Below, piece after piece: positions 39,994 through 49,293 of a stretch of DNA of 64,000 bases. Under the pieces are notes generated by a model. It did no database searches, was not told the origin of the DNA, and was given only the letters and a program-made list of their open reading frames with translations. Positions within the stretch are counted from its first letter, which is position 1. Each line of letters begins with the position of its first letter. A program made the translations under genes and the position numbers. The stretch is from Shewanella benthica KT99 (GTDB lineage Bacteria; Pseudomonadota; Gammaproteobacteria; Enterobacterales; Shewanellaceae): NCBI RefSeq assembly GCF_000172075.1, contig NZ_ABIC01000023.1, positions 1 to 64,000 of the forward strand. The letters are read 5' to 3'.

Positions 39994-40581
39994 TTACTTC
40001 TTCACATACATCAAAAAACAGCCATCTATACCGGCTTTCTGTAAGATATGTCTATGTTTTTCGGCCTGACGCTTACGATCGTATGGGCCTAGGCTGACCT
40101 TATACCAGTCGCCCGTGGTACCTCTTACCTTAGAAATATCGGATTCTAATCCCTGGAAGGCGATGACAGCTTTCATTTGTTCCGCTTGAGATTGGGTTCT
40201 GAAAGAGGCACATTGCATCAGATAGCGGTGAGTCGGCGCCGTAACCTCGGGAATATCGACCTCAACTTGCTTGTTTAGCAGTTCCTGTTGATAGGCCCAT
40301 CTCTCTTTAGGTTTAGGAGGAAGAGCCTTAGGAACTTGCTTCTGAGTTGGCTTGACGACTGTCTGCTCAACCACAGACTCCGCCGTTTTATCAAGCTGTT
40401 CAGCACTGTTGTTGATGGTCCAAAGGAAGTAACCGAAGCCAGAAACTAGGCCAAGGGTCACTAGCAATAAGACTAGCGGAAAGCGTCTGGGTGCGGGCGC
40501 CTGACTCTTTCTGCGTGTCGTTTTGGATTTTACCTTGCCTTTCCTGGCTGGCTTTGTATTGGCGTAATCGCGATTTGTCAT
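39994..40581 (-). CDS. ftsN: Cell division protein FtsN (SPOR domain)
   Basis: A 195-residue bitopic inner-membrane protein. It has a basic cytoplasmic N-terminus (ARKGKVKSKTTRRK), one membrane helix at about residues 33-54 (FPLVLLLVTLGLVSGFGYFL), a periplasmic linker and a C-terminal SPOR domain (YLMQCASFRTQSQAEQMKA, WYKVSLGPYDRKRQAEKH) that binds denuded glycan strands at the septum. FtsN activates septal wall synthesis. It lies between argS and hslV, a common arrangement in gammaproteobacteria. Confidence 0.88.
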   Translation of the reverse strand: MTNRDYANTKPARKGKVKSKTTRRKSQAPAPRRFPLVLLLVTLGLVSGFGYFLWTINNSAEQLDKTAESVVEQTVVKPTQKQVPKALPPKPKERWAYQQELLNKQVEVDIPEVTAPTHRYLMQCASFRTQSQAEQMKAVIAFQGLESDISKVRGTTGDWYKVSLGPYDRKRQAEKHRHILQKAGIDGCFLMYVKK

Positions 40582-40601
40582 AGTATTGAAATACCGTCTG
40601 G

Positions 40602-42347
40602 TTACATGCGGTCTAAGGTTTCAATACCAAGTAGATCGAGACCTTGCTTCAGTGTCTTAGCCGTAAGTTGGGCGATAAGCAGGCGGCTCTTCTTCTGTGC
40701 TTCGGTTTCCGCCGCCAGGACCGGGCAGGCTTCATAGAAGCTAGAGAAGGCGCCGGCAAGCTCAAACAGATAGGCACACATAGCATGGGGCTGACCCTTT
40801 GCTACCATACGCGATAATACTTCAGCAAACTGTGCGAGTTTATTGCCCAGGTTTTTCTCTTTATCGTGCTCTAGTACGATCTTAGCGTCGCTTAAATCTA
40901 TATCTTTGGCGCGCTTAAAGATGCCAGTAACACGAGTGTAAGCATAAAGCAGGTAAGGGGCGGTATTACCTTCGAAGCTCAGCATCTGCTCGAAGCTGAA
41001 GATGTAATCACTGGTGCGGTTCTTAGATAGATCGGCATATTTGACCGAGCTAATGCCGACCACTTTGGCTATCTTCTCTAGTTCCGCCTCATCCATATCT
41101 GGATTCTTGCTACGAACCAGTTCCAATGCACGGGTATCGGCTTCATTCAGAAGATCCACTAATTTAACCACACCACCTGAGCGAGTCTTAAACGGGCGAC
41201 CGTCTGCACCATTCATGGTACCGAAGCCCATATGCTCTAGGCTGAGTTCCGGACGGACAAAGTTAGCCTTACGGGCTAACTTAAAGACTTGCTGGAAGTG
41301 CAGTGCCTGGCGAAGATCGACAAAATAGAGCACTCGGTCTGCATTGAGCACCTTGGAGCGGTAACGCATCGCCGCCATATCACTGGTTGCATACAGGTAG
41401 CCACCGTCCGCTTTCTGTATGATGACAGGTAGGGGATCGCCCTCTTTATTTTTAAACTCATCCTGGAAGACGACTTTAGCGCCGTTACTCTCAGACAAGA
41501 GCCCCTGAGCTTTTAGCTCCTTAACCACTTCAGCCAGATCTGCGTTGTAAGCACTCTCACCACGCACATCTTCACGGGTCAGACTCACGCCCAAACGCGC
41601 ATAAACGTCATGACAATGGTTAAGGGAGATGTCGTTAAATTCACGCCACAGCTTGTTGCAGTACTCATCGCCTGATTGTAATGACACTACAAGTTTACGG
41701 GCGCGGACGGCAAAATCTTCAGACTCGTCGAAACGCACTTTCGCGGCGCGATAGAAGGTTTCGAGATCGGCAAGATCCATCTGAGCTTGCTCACCATTTT
41801 TAGCGCGTAACTCTTCCATATAAGCCAGTAGCATGCCGAACTGAGTCCCCCAGTCACCCACATGATTTTGACGTATGACCTTGTGGCCTTGGAATTCCAA
41901 AGCACGTACCACGCTATCACCTATGATGGTCGAACGTAGGTGGCCAACATGCATCTCTTTGGCCAAATTTGGCGAAGAGTAATCGACGACTATGGTTTGC
42001 TGCTCTGGCAGGCAGATGCCTAAGTGATCATCCTTTAATGCCGCCATCAGTTGATTGGCTAAGGCATCTTCATCGATGAAGAAATTGATAAATCCAGGAC
42101 CCGCGATCTCAACTTTCGCCACCTGACTGTCCTGAGGCAAGCTGTCTATGATCAGCTGAGCTATCTCTCTGGGATTCTTGCGGGCTATCTTAGTCAGCAT
42201 CATTGCTAGGTTGGTAGCGAAATCACCATGGGTCTTATCTTTGGTTCGATCCACCTGAATTCGAGCTTCGAAATCAGTCGGGATAACACCCTGTTGTTTA
42301 AGGACGTCTAGGGCTTGGACGAGCAAAGATTGAATATGTAATTTCAT
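40602..42347 (-). CDS. argS: Arginyl-tRNA synthetase
   Basis: A 581-residue class I synthetase that charges tRNA-Arg. It has the N-terminal Add-1 domain ([17 protein letters not shown]), the HIGH-type motif [12 protein letters not shown] after NLAKEMH, the KMSKS-loop equivalent in [14 protein letters not shown], and the DALR anticodon-binding domain ending [12 protein letters not shown]. Full length and intact. It sits 20 bases upstream of ftsN on the same strand, so the two may be cotranscribed. Confidence 0.97.
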   Translation of the reverse strand: MKLHIQSLLVQALDVLKQQGVIPTDFEARIQVDRTKDKTHGDFATNLAMMLTKIARKNPREIAQLIIDSLPQDSQVAKVEIAGPGFINFFIDEDALANQLMAALKDDHLGICLPEQQTIVVDYSSPNLAKEMHVGHLRSTIIGDSVVRALEFQGHKVIRQNHVGDWGTQFGMLLAYMEELRAKNGEQAQMDLADLETFYRAAKVRFDESEDFAVRARKLVVSLQSGDEYCNKLWREFNDISLNHCHDVYARLGVSLTREDVRGESAYNADLAEVVKELKAQGLLSESNGAKVVFQDEFKNKEGDPLPVIIQKADGGYLYATSDMAAMRYRSKVLNADRVLYFVDLRQALHFQQVFKLARKANFVRPELSLEHMGFGTMNGADGRPFKTRSGGVVKLVDLLNEADTRALELVRSKNPDMDEAELEKIAKVVGISSVKYADLSKNRTSDYIFSFEQMLSFEGNTAPYLLYAYTRVTGIFKRAKDIDLSDAKIVLEHDKEKNLGNKLAQFAEVLSRMVAKGQPHAMCAYLFELAGAFSSFYEACPVLAAETEAQKKSRLLIAQLTAKTLKQGLDLLGIETLDRM

Positions 42348-42469
42348 TGCGTTTGATTGCTACTTACTAATGATAAAAAGATTTAGGGATAACCGCATAT
42401 TTTAGCCGCTAGTGATGATCAATTGCTATCCTCTGAGGCAATTAATTTGCATTTTTAAGTAAATTAAGC

Positions 42470-44665
42470 CTATAGCAGATCTTGTGGATCTCTGTCTAGG
42501 CTCCATCGGCAACGCTTAGCCAGTGGCAGAGCCTCAATTTTAGGCAGTGCATGTTCGAATGCCTGTTGCAGTAGCCCCCTAGATTTAGTCTGAAAAATGA
42601 GATGCCTGCGATATTTCCCCGCTTTTTTATCCATAGGCGCCGGCATGGGGCCTATGACTTCGCACTCTTCATTTTGAGGCAGAAATTGAGCGACTTGAGA
42701 AAGAAAATTATCGGCATCTATGGCCTGATGGGCTTCGGCACGTATCAACAGCATATGCCAAGCCGGTGGTAACAGAGCCTGTTTGCGTTCATTAAGCTGT
42801 GCTCTGGCAAACTCGCCATAACCTTTATGCATGAGTTCACGTAAGATGGCGTTATTGGCCTGATGTGTCTGCATCAGCACAGTGCCTGGTTTTCTGGCGC
42901 GTCCCGCTCGTCCTGAAACTTGGGTGTAGAGTTGCCCGAAACGTTCAGGTGCTCTGAAGTCGGCACTAAATAGGGCGCCATCGACATCCAGTAAGCCGAC
43001 TAAGGTGACGTCGGGAAAATGATGGCCCTTAGCTAACATCTGAGTGCCCACCAGTATCTTATATTCCCCCTTATGGATGGCATTAAGATGAGCCTCGAGT
43101 GCGCCTTTTTTTCTGGTGGTATCACGATCGATGCGCACCACTGGGTATTTAGGGAATTCTTTTTCCAATGCCTCGGCGAGTTGCTCAGTGCCGACACCTT
43201 GGCCCATCAACATGGTGCTGCCACACTGGTGACATTGTCGTGGAATGGCGTAATGGTTGCCGCAGTGGTGGCAACGGATCTCACCCAGAGATTGATGTAC
43301 GGTAAAGAAGGCGTCGCAGCGATCGCACTCATGGAGATGGCCACATTCATGGCATAGTAAGGCAGGAGCAAAGCCTCTGCGATTGAGAAACAGCAGCACC
43401 TGGTTACCGGCATCCAGATGGATCCGCATCTCGTTGAGTAGGGCATGGGACAGGCCCGTTTTCAGGGGCTGGTTGCTGATGTCGATAATGCCCTGACGAA
43501 CTTTCTTGGCGTTGCCCGCTCTTTGGCTTAATTGGAGGTGCTTGTAGCGTCCGCTGAGTGCATTTTGCAGACTCTCCAGCGATGGCGTTGCGGTACCGAG
43601 CAATACGGGGATCTTCTCCAGATGACCGCGCATGACTGCCAGGTCTCTGGCATGATAGCCGACACCTTCCTGCTGTTTAAAACTTGCATCGTGTTCCTCG
43701 TCTAAAATTATTGTCCCCGGATAAGCCATGGGGGTGAAGAGAGCCGAGCGTGTGCCTATGATGATGGCAGCTTCGCCGGTTTTTGCCTGACGCCATGCCG
43801 CTAATCTTTGGTTGTCGGTTAACCCCGAATGAATGACTGCGACCTTAACCTTGAAGCGGCTCTTGAATCGACTGATGGTTTGAGGGGTTAGGCCTATTTC
43901 AGGCACTAATATTAGCGCCTGTTTTCCTTGTTTGAGTACGGATTCGAGTAAGGCGAGGTAAACTTCAGTTTTCCCTGAGCCTGTGACGCCTTCGAGCAAG
44001 GTGCAGTGGTAGCCAGATTGCTGATTGAGAGTTGCAACGGCTACTGCCTGCTCGGGGTTGAGCGTCAATGGCTCTTCCCCTAGCTCAAGATTATCTCGCC
44101 AACTGAGATCTATCTGGTTAGTGCGTTCATCTTTAGCTATCCAGCCTTTATCTTGTAAGGCCTTCATTGCCGGTTTACTCAAGGCTAAGCTGGTGAGTTC
44201 TTCTTGGGTCATCTCGGCTGTGAGTAGCGCTTCCATCACCTTCTTCTGTGCCGGAGCTCGTTTTAGCGTGTCTAATGAGGCTGCATTCCCTGCGTCTGTC
44301 ACGGACCAGAAAGTCGTGGTGTCGGCGCTGACAGCGGCACCTTTACGCAGTGCGACGGGAAGGGCCTGAGACAGCATTTGACCTAAACTACAGAAATAAT
44401 ATCTAGCCGCCCACACAGTGAGTTTATAAAGAGAATCAGGTAGTAAAGGTTCATCATCTAGCAGTTCAAGGATAGATTTTATTTGATTAGGTGCTAAGTT
44501 ACATGTATCGCTTGTTCCAGTAACTAGACCTATTAACTGCTGACGACCGAATGGAACTTTGACTCTCATGCCCTTTTTAGGCACAGGTGTGACAGATTCA
44601 GGTACGCTATAACTGAAGGTTTGTCGCATAGGAACGGGTAGAGCAACCTCAACGAACAGGGGCAT
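42470..44665 (-). CDS. priA: Primosomal helicase PriA
   Basis: PriA restarts stalled replication forks by recognising branched DNA and loading the primosome. The 731-residue protein has an N-terminal 3'-DNA-binding domain (FVEVALPVPMRQTFSYSVPE), Walker A EGVTGSGKTEVYL near residue 225, the DEEH box (ILDEEHDASFKQQEG), a zinc-binding cysteine set (CHECGHLHECDRC, CHHCGNH, CHQCGS) and helicase motif VSGRAGRARKPG. Intact and of usual length. It diverges from the FimV-like gene. Confidence 0.97.
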   Translation of the reverse strand: MPLFVEVALPVPMRQTFSYSVPESVTPVPKKGMRVKVPFGRQQLIGLVTGTSDTCNLAPNQIKSILELLDDEPLLPDSLYKLTVWAARYYFCSLGQMLSQALPVALRKGAAVSADTTTFWSVTDAGNAASLDTLKRAPAQKKVMEALLTAEMTQEELTSLALSKPAMKALQDKGWIAKDERTNQIDLSWRDNLELGEEPLTLNPEQAVAVATLNQQSGYHCTLLEGVTGSGKTEVYLALLESVLKQGKQALILVPEIGLTPQTISRFKSRFKVKVAVIHSGLTDNQRLAAWRQAKTGEAAIIIGTRSALFTPMAYPGTIILDEEHDASFKQQEGVGYHARDLAVMRGHLEKIPVLLGTATPSLESLQNALSGRYKHLQLSQRAGNAKKVRQGIIDISNQPLKTGLSHALLNEMRIHLDAGNQVLLFLNRRGFAPALLCHECGHLHECDRCDAFFTVHQSLGEIRCHHCGNHYAIPRQCHQCGSTMLMGQGVGTEQLAEALEKEFPKYPVVRIDRDTTRKKGALEAHLNAIHKGEYKILVGTQMLAKGHHFPDVTLVGLLDVDGALFSADFRAPERFGQLYTQVSGRAGRARKPGTVLMQTHQANNAILRELMHKGYGEFARAQLNERKQALLPPAWHMLLIRAEAHQAIDADNFLSQVAQFLPQNEECEVIGPMPAPMDKKAGKYRRHLIFQTKSRGLLQQAFEHALPKIEALPLAKRCRWSLDRDPQDLL

Positions 44666-44775
44666 AGACAGGCAGGCTTAATCAAAGAGCAAAGAATAAA
44701 AACAGTGTACCTAGGCTGATCGATTAGGGCTAGTGTTATATAATGCTAAGTAGGTATAAAAAAGGAATTAACTCA

Positions 44776-45560
44776 ATGACAATAATGATAAAAGTGGCAC
44801 TGTGCTTGATTCTTTTTATCACCGCCCCCTTCATAGGGGTAGGTGATGCTGCTGCACAAATTACCCATGTAAGTATCAATGAACAACAATTTATTTTAGG
44901 TGGCTATCCCAAGTTCAGATTAAATATCGTTTCTCAGGATGTCAGTCTGTACAAGATGCAGTTTGTTGTCCGCCAGACGAGTGGCGAAGAAAGGTTAATG
45001 GTTAAGCCTATCAATAATTTTCTCTTGTTGGTGATCGGTGTTGAGGACGTAGTGGATCCACGCGCAACCTTAGTGTTCAGAGAGTACCGGGTCAATAAAT
45101 GGCGAGATGTGAAAGTATTTAGCTTGTTTGAGGGGCAGCATTTATCAGAGGAACTTGGCCTCAAGTCTTCGGCCGCTTACCTAAGTGTCGAGAACCGGTC
45201 ATCGCAAGCGCCGAGTTCAAGCTATAAAATAGCGACCATGAGTCAGGTGTCGGTTTCGCCCCCCTCCAGCTAAGGGTAAAAAATTGGCCCAATATCGGCA
45301 TGCATTGATAGATAAATCCTGCACACTCACTTACAGCCCTGAAATGACACTCTGGCGCATTGGGACTGAACATGGCAAAGAGTGGGGGGACCAGTAATTA
45401 TGGTGCCATGGTTGCCATTTTTGAAGCAAACCCCAAGGCTTTCAATCAAGGTGAAATCGGTGGCCTGCGAGCAGATATTTCATTGCGCTGTCCTTCGCAA
45501 GAATTGAGGCAAAAGTATTCGAATCCTAAGATGGCGAAGCAAACGTTTGAGGCGTTATAG
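44776..45560 (+). pseudogene. FimV-N-terminal-like protein, two frameshifts
   Basis: Read across two single-base corrections this is a 260-residue protein. It has a signal peptide, a domain resembling the FimV N-terminus (THVSINEQQFILGGYPKFRL) and a LysM-like FimV motif: SPEMTLWRIGTEHGKEWG joined to TSNYGAMVAIFEANPKAFNQ, ending at SLRCPSQELRQKY. The breaks are an extra C in the C6 at 45259-45264 and an extra G in the G6 at 45384-45389. The ATG at 44776 follows AAAGGA; the ORF start at 44743 lacks a site. FimV-type proteins bind peptidoglycan and act at cell poles and in type IV pilus assembly. It is a pseudogene or base-call error; the first 165 residues would be made as is. Confidence 0.7.
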
Positions 45561-45621
45561 AGGACAAAAAGCTATGAGTGTTTAGGATCTAGGGCCTAGG
45601 AACTAAAGATCTGTTCCTCTC

Positions 45622-45649
45622 TTGCATCTTTTTTTAAATCCTGTATCAT
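45622..45649 (+). promoter_or_regulatory. Probable rpmE promoter
   Basis: TTGCAT (45622-45627) and TATCAT (45644-45649) with a 16-base T-rich spacer lie about 87 bases before the rpmE start. It is a reasonable sigma-70 match. Confidence 0.45.
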
Positions 45650-45735
45650 TTTGCGCCTGAATATTATATTAACCGCATGTGGTGTCCGACTTCGGGTTGG
45701 GAGAGCGACATGGCCTTCAACTTGAGGTAATCCAA

Positions 45736-45948
45736 ATGAAAACAGGCATTCACCCTGATTATGCAGAAATCACTGCAACTTGTACTTGTGGTAACGTTAT
45801 CAAGATAAATTCAACTGCAGGTAAGTCACTGCACTTGGACGTATGTGGTGCATGTCACCCATTCTACACTGGTACGCAGAAAATTGTGGACACTGGTGGA
45901 CGTATCGATAAGTTCAACAAGCGCTTCGGTGCTCTTGGTAAGAAGTAA
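45736..45948 (+). CDS. rpmE: 50S ribosomal protein L31, zinc-binding type
   Basis: A 70-residue L31 beginning [20 protein letters not shown]. The four zinc ligands are present (CTC and CGAC pairs: Cys16, Cys18, Cys37, Cys40), so this is the C+ form that can serve as a zinc store. The start ATG at 45736 gives the family's normal N-terminus; a longer in-frame extension from 45679 is rejected. A strong terminator follows. Confidence 0.96.
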   Translation: MKTGIHPDYAEITATCTCGNVIKINSTAGKSLHLDVCGACHPFYTGTQKIVDTGGRIDKFNKRFGALGKK

Positions 45949-45980
45949 CTTTTATTTAAAAGTTCTTTTATATCCAACTA

Positions 45981-46007
45981 AAAAGGTGCCTATATGGCAC
46001 CTTTTTT
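45981..46007 (+). terminator. Rho-independent terminator after rpmE
   Basis: AAAAGGTGCC and GGCACCTTTT flank a short TATAT loop and are followed by a T-run (to 46007). It lies 33 bases past the rpmE stop. Confidence 0.9.
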
Positions 46008-46037
46008 GTTGCTATACTTTCTTATTATCATAGCCTA

Positions 46038-46424
46038 TTGACGAAAAAGTTGAGCCTGAATATGTCAGCGATGGCGATACGCTGCGGAATAGATGGGTGT
46101 TTGATTGGCATAGATTTCATCCTGATCTTATTTCAATCTTCCGAACTGTCACAGCCATATGCCCAAGATGTACACCATTTTCTACAGGATAGGCCAGTCG
46201 ATGAGCTAATTGGTGCTGATTTAAACTCTTGGAACAGGTAAGAGGAGTTGTAAACATTTTTTAAGAAAGGGGCAAGATTTATGGTTAATTTGGGATAACA
46301 AATTCGATATTGGTATAGCTAGGGAGGATTCTAGTAAGTTTAGCAATATTTTTAACCTAAAATGGCTTGAAAGTCAGTTGTCAGCCGTAGTTGGTTGTAT
46401 TATTCCTACAAAAGTTGCTAGTTG
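46038..46424 (+). pseudogene. Possible DUF429-like remnant
   Basis: Two short open stretches (46038-46241 and one to about 46424 in another frame) contain CGIDGC near the start and DVHHFLQDRPVDELI, which faintly recall DUF429 proteins (GIDGCxxGW ... IDIPIGL). Neither stretch is complete and the order of blocks looks disturbed. I would not assign a function; it may be a decayed gene or chance. The rest of the gap up to the malic enzyme (46425-46643) shows nothing I recognise. Confidence 0.22.
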
Positions 46425-46643
46425 ATACCCCTCATCCATCGCAGATAAGTTTGCAAAATAGACATTAGGGCGACAATTCAAGGCTAAAGTTGAATTTTAC
46501 TAATATCTTGTTTAAAAAGTGTGAAGTTTCAAGTATCGTACCCACTTTAGCACCTTAGGCGAGCACCAAATAAGGTGGGCCTGATTTTAGCTAAAAAAGA
46601 CCTCATAGATAAGTTAACCCGACGTATTTTCAGGATTAAAAAA

Positions 46644-47891
46644 ATGTCAGATCTTCGCCAACAAGCCCTCGATTACCATGAGTTCCCCGTACCAGGAAAA
46701 ACTGCAGTTTGCCTGACGAAACCCGCCGAAACTAGTTTAGACCTCTCCCTGGCCTATAGCCCGGGTGTTGCTGAGCCTGTGCGTGAAATCGCCGCGAACC
46801 CAGATAATGCTTATCGCTATACTGCCAAAGGCAATACCGTCGCTGTGATTACCAATGGTACGGCTATCTTAGGTTTAGGTAACTTAGGCCCATTGGCTTC
46901 TAAGCCTGTGATGGAAGGTAAGGCGCTGTTGTTCAAGCATTTTGCGAACATAGATGCGACAGATATTGAAATTAAGCATCGCACAACAGAAGAGTTTATC
47001 AATACGGTTGAAGCGATTGCCGATACATTCGGTGGCATTAACCTGGAAGATATCAAGGCGCCAGAGTGCTTCGAGATCGAGAAGGCGCTTATTGAGCGTT
47101 GTAGTATCCCTGTTTTCCACGACGATCAGCACGGTACGGCAATTGTGACCACCGCAGGTATGATCAACGCTTTAGAGATCCAGGGTAAGTCTATCGAAGA
47201 AGCTGTCATCGTCTGTATGGGTGCCGGTGCGGCCGCTATTGCTTGTATGACCATGATGGTTAAGTGTGGCGTGCAGCGTGAAAATGTTTATATGCTCGAC
47301 AGAAAAGGCGTTATTCACACTCGCCGTGAAGATATCAATGAGTATAAGGCATTATTTGCTAACAATACTGACAAGCGTACTCTGCAAGACGTGATTAAGG
47401 GCGCCGATGCCTTCTTGGGCCTATCGGGTCCCGATTTGCTGGGCGCCGAAGACGTCGCCATGATGGCAGATAAGCCTGTCATCTTCGCTTGTTCCAATCC
47501 AGATCCCGAAATCAAACCAGAAATAGCTCATAAAGTTCGCCAAGATTTGATCATGGGTACGGGACGCAGTGACTATCCTAACCAAGTGAATAATGTGCTC
47601 TGTTTCCCATTCATCTTCCGCGGTGCATTGGATGTGCGTGCATCGAAGATCAATGATGAAATGAAGATTGCAGCGGTACACGCCATTGCAGCCTTAGCGA
47701 GAGAAGAGGTTCCTGCCTCTGTACTCGCTGCGTATCCGGATGTGACGTCATTGAGCTTCGGTCCTGACTATGTGATCCCTAAGCCTATGGATCCACGTCT
47801 ACTGTCGAATGTGGCTAAAGCCGTGGCTCAAGCGGCAATCGATTCGGGTGTTGCTGTGATCACTGAATTACCAGAAAACTACATGAGCTAA
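46644..47891 (+). CDS. Malic enzyme, short form (oxaloacetate-decarboxylating malate dehydrogenase)
   Basis: A 415-residue malic enzyme that converts malate to pyruvate and CO2 with reduction of NAD(P)+. Family features are AYSPGVAEPVREIAANPDNA, TNGTAILGLGNLGPLASKPV, EDIKAPECFEIE (metal ligands), FHDDQHGTAIV and the Rossmann motif CMGAGAAAIACM. The C-terminal phosphotransacetylase-like domain of MaeB is absent, so this is the short form. The ATG at 46644 has AGGA eight bases upstream and starts at the conserved MSDLRQQALDYHEFP; upstream in-frame codons are not conserved. Cofactor preference cannot be read with confidence. Confidence 0.93.
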   Translation: MSDLRQQALDYHEFPVPGKTAVCLTKPAETSLDLSLAYSPGVAEPVREIAANPDNAYRYTAKGNTVAVITNGTAILGLGNLGPLASKPVMEGKALLFKHFANIDATDIEIKHRTTEEFINTVEAIADTFGGINLEDIKAPECFEIEKALIERCSIPVFHDDQHGTAIVTTAGMINALEIQGKSIEEAVIVCMGAGAAAIACMTMMVKCGVQRENVYMLDRKGVIHTRREDINEYKALFANNTDKRTLQDVIKGADAFLGLSGPDLLGAEDVAMMADKPVIFACSNPDPEIKPEIAHKVRQDLIMGTGRSDYPNQVNNVLCFPFIFRGALDVRASKINDEMKIAAVHAIAALAREEVPASVLAAYPDVTSLSFGPDYVIPKPMDPRLLSNVAKAVAQAAIDSGVAVITELPENYMS

Positions 47892-47912
47892 GCTTGTTTT
47901 CAGTGGTATTTA

Positions 47913-48482
47913 TACCATTCCATATAAGTATCTGGTCAGTTCAGAGACTCTCAGTTTTTTCAATTCAAGGCGCATTGATGAGGAAATGGTTATTCCCTTT
48001 TAAGTTAATGTAACACCGAAGTGGAAACACTGAGAGCCTCACGCAGTGCGGCTGATGTTTAAAGTAAAGGGCAAAGCCCTTTATGCTGCGTTGAATGTTC
48101 TCGATATACGACTGCATGGTCTATTTTGTTCCATACAAAATAAGACATTTCCCTGACCCATAGGGATATGGGAAATGTCTTGAAAGCGTATGGAACGCTT
48201 AAGACCATGGAGGTCAGATGCAGGAGGTACGAGCCCATGGACGGGTGAAGGTAGAATAATGCCGGAGCAATTATCGAGAGCAACGCAGGAGCTTGTTGCC
48301 GAGAATAACTATTAGCTTCAAACATCCGCAAGCCACATGGATGTGGTGAATGTCTATATTGCACGACTATAGGGATATAGGAGGTAGAGTAACGCAGGAG
48401 CAGTTACCGAGGAGCAAATATAGACCTTGCCTACAGTGCTTTGAACTCCCGCTGAATGATCAGATACTTACTCGGAATGGTA
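47913..48482. mobile_element. 570-bp inverted-repeat element (MITE-like)
   Basis: The stretch after the malic enzyme is bounded by inverted repeats: TACCATTCCATATAAGTATC at 47913-47932 and its near-complement ending at 48482 (right side, top strand, CTGAATGATCAGATACTTAC...GGAATGGTA). Inside are a large nested hairpin (48115-48209) and three degenerate copies of a GCAGGAGC..TTACCGAG unit at about 48261-48415. A 15-base block is shared with the element at 8331-8596. No credible protein is encoded. Non-autonomous mobile element or repeat is the best call; no target duplication was confirmed. Confidence 0.65.
48115..48209. repeat. Nested 95-base hairpin inside the 570-bp element
   Basis: Three coaxial inverted repeats: outer CATGGTCT/AGACCATG (48115-48122, 48202-48209), middle GTTCCATAC/GTATGGAAC (48128-48136, 48188-48196) and inner AAGACATTTCCC/GGGAAATGTCTT (48142-48153, 48170-48181). 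All arms are perfect. As RNA this would be a long stable stem with internal loops. Confidence 0.8.
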
Positions 48483-48483
48483 T

Positions 48484-48508
48484 TAAAGGGCCTTATGGCC
48501 CTTTTTTA
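48484..48508 (+). terminator. Rho-independent terminator past the malic enzyme element
   Basis: AAAGGGCC and GGCCCTTTTTT around a TTAT loop, followed by more T-rich sequence. It lies just outside the right end of the 570-bp element, so it was probably the original malic-enzyme terminator, displaced by the insertion. Confidence 0.8.
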
Positions 48509-48679
48509 TTTTGTGATTTTAGATATTTCAATTTGATCTTCTACTTGAATATCATTCAAAGATTGTAGCAGGGGGGATTTGTTTGTATTGTGGGGTTTTA
48601 GATAGGACTCATTTTCTATCTTTCTGGTTTTATACGCTGATTTAATGCCTTTCTAAACAATGAATCGAATTCAGTTGTC

Positions 48680-49262
48680 ATAAGCTTAGGCTCGCTTTCG
48701 ATTTTAACGCGCGGAGCGAAAATCTCGGGGGCTTGCCCCCGTGCTGGATAGTGTAGACTGGGCTTGTCTCAGTCTATATTATTCAATACATGGAACATCA
48801 GCGAAATTCACATCATATTTTCAGGTTAATGTATCACTTTGTGTGGATACCTAAGTATCGCAGAAAAGTGTTCTCAGACCCTTATCGTGAAACGATGAAA
48901 GCCATTATTCATAAAGCGGGCTTCGATTACGATATTGATATCGTTGAATTAGAAATCCCTGAAGATCACATTCATATGGTTGTGAGAAGTGAGCCGAAGA
49001 TATCACCAAGTCATATTATGTATGTGATAAAAAGCATTTCAGCCCGAGAATTTTTCAAATGCTACCCAGATATCAAAAGGCGGTATTTCTGGGGTGGTAA
49101 GCTTTGGACTCAAAGCTACTTTGTTGAAACTATTGGTAACGCAAATGAAGAGGCTATTCGTGAGTATGTTCAAAACCAGTTGATTGAATTAGATAGGAAA
49201 GAGAAAAATTCAGAGCAGCTAGGGCTCTTCTAAACTCGGTCGCTTGCGGCCGATTCTTTAAT
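48680..49262 (+). mobile_element. IS200/IS605-family insertion sequence
   Basis: An intact tnpA gene is flanked by subterminal hairpins and no terminal inverted repeats, as expected for this family. Left hairpin: CGGGGGCTTGCCCCCG (48726-48741). Right hairpin: CGGTCGCTTGCGGCCG (49237-49252). No tnpB is present, so it is IS200-like. Exact ends are estimated. Confidence 0.75.
48790..49233 (+). CDS. tnpA: IS200-type transposase TnpA (Y1 HUH)
   Basis: A 147-residue HUH single-strand transposase. Key features are YHFVWIPKYRRKVF near the N-terminus, the HUH motif HIHMVV, LWTQSYFVETIGN, and the C-terminal helix with the catalytic tyrosine (REYVQNQL). All active-site elements are visible, so the protein may be active. 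It acts on hairpin ends as single-stranded DNA. It ends about 60 bases before csrD. Confidence 0.92.
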   Translation: MEHQRNSHHIFRLMYHFVWIPKYRRKVFSDPYRETMKAIIHKAGFDYDIDIVELEIPEDHIHMVVRSEPKISPSHIMYVIKSISAREFFKCYPDIKRRYFWGGKLWTQSYFVETIGNANEEAIREYVQNQLIELDRKEKNSEQLGLF

Positions 49263-49293
49263 TAAGAATAATAAATTCTGCAGGAAGCGGATA

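Noticed and set aside
48059..48364. 101-residue minus-strand ORF in the repeat element
   Set aside because: It covers the nested hairpin and repeat units; the open frame is a by-product of the repeats.
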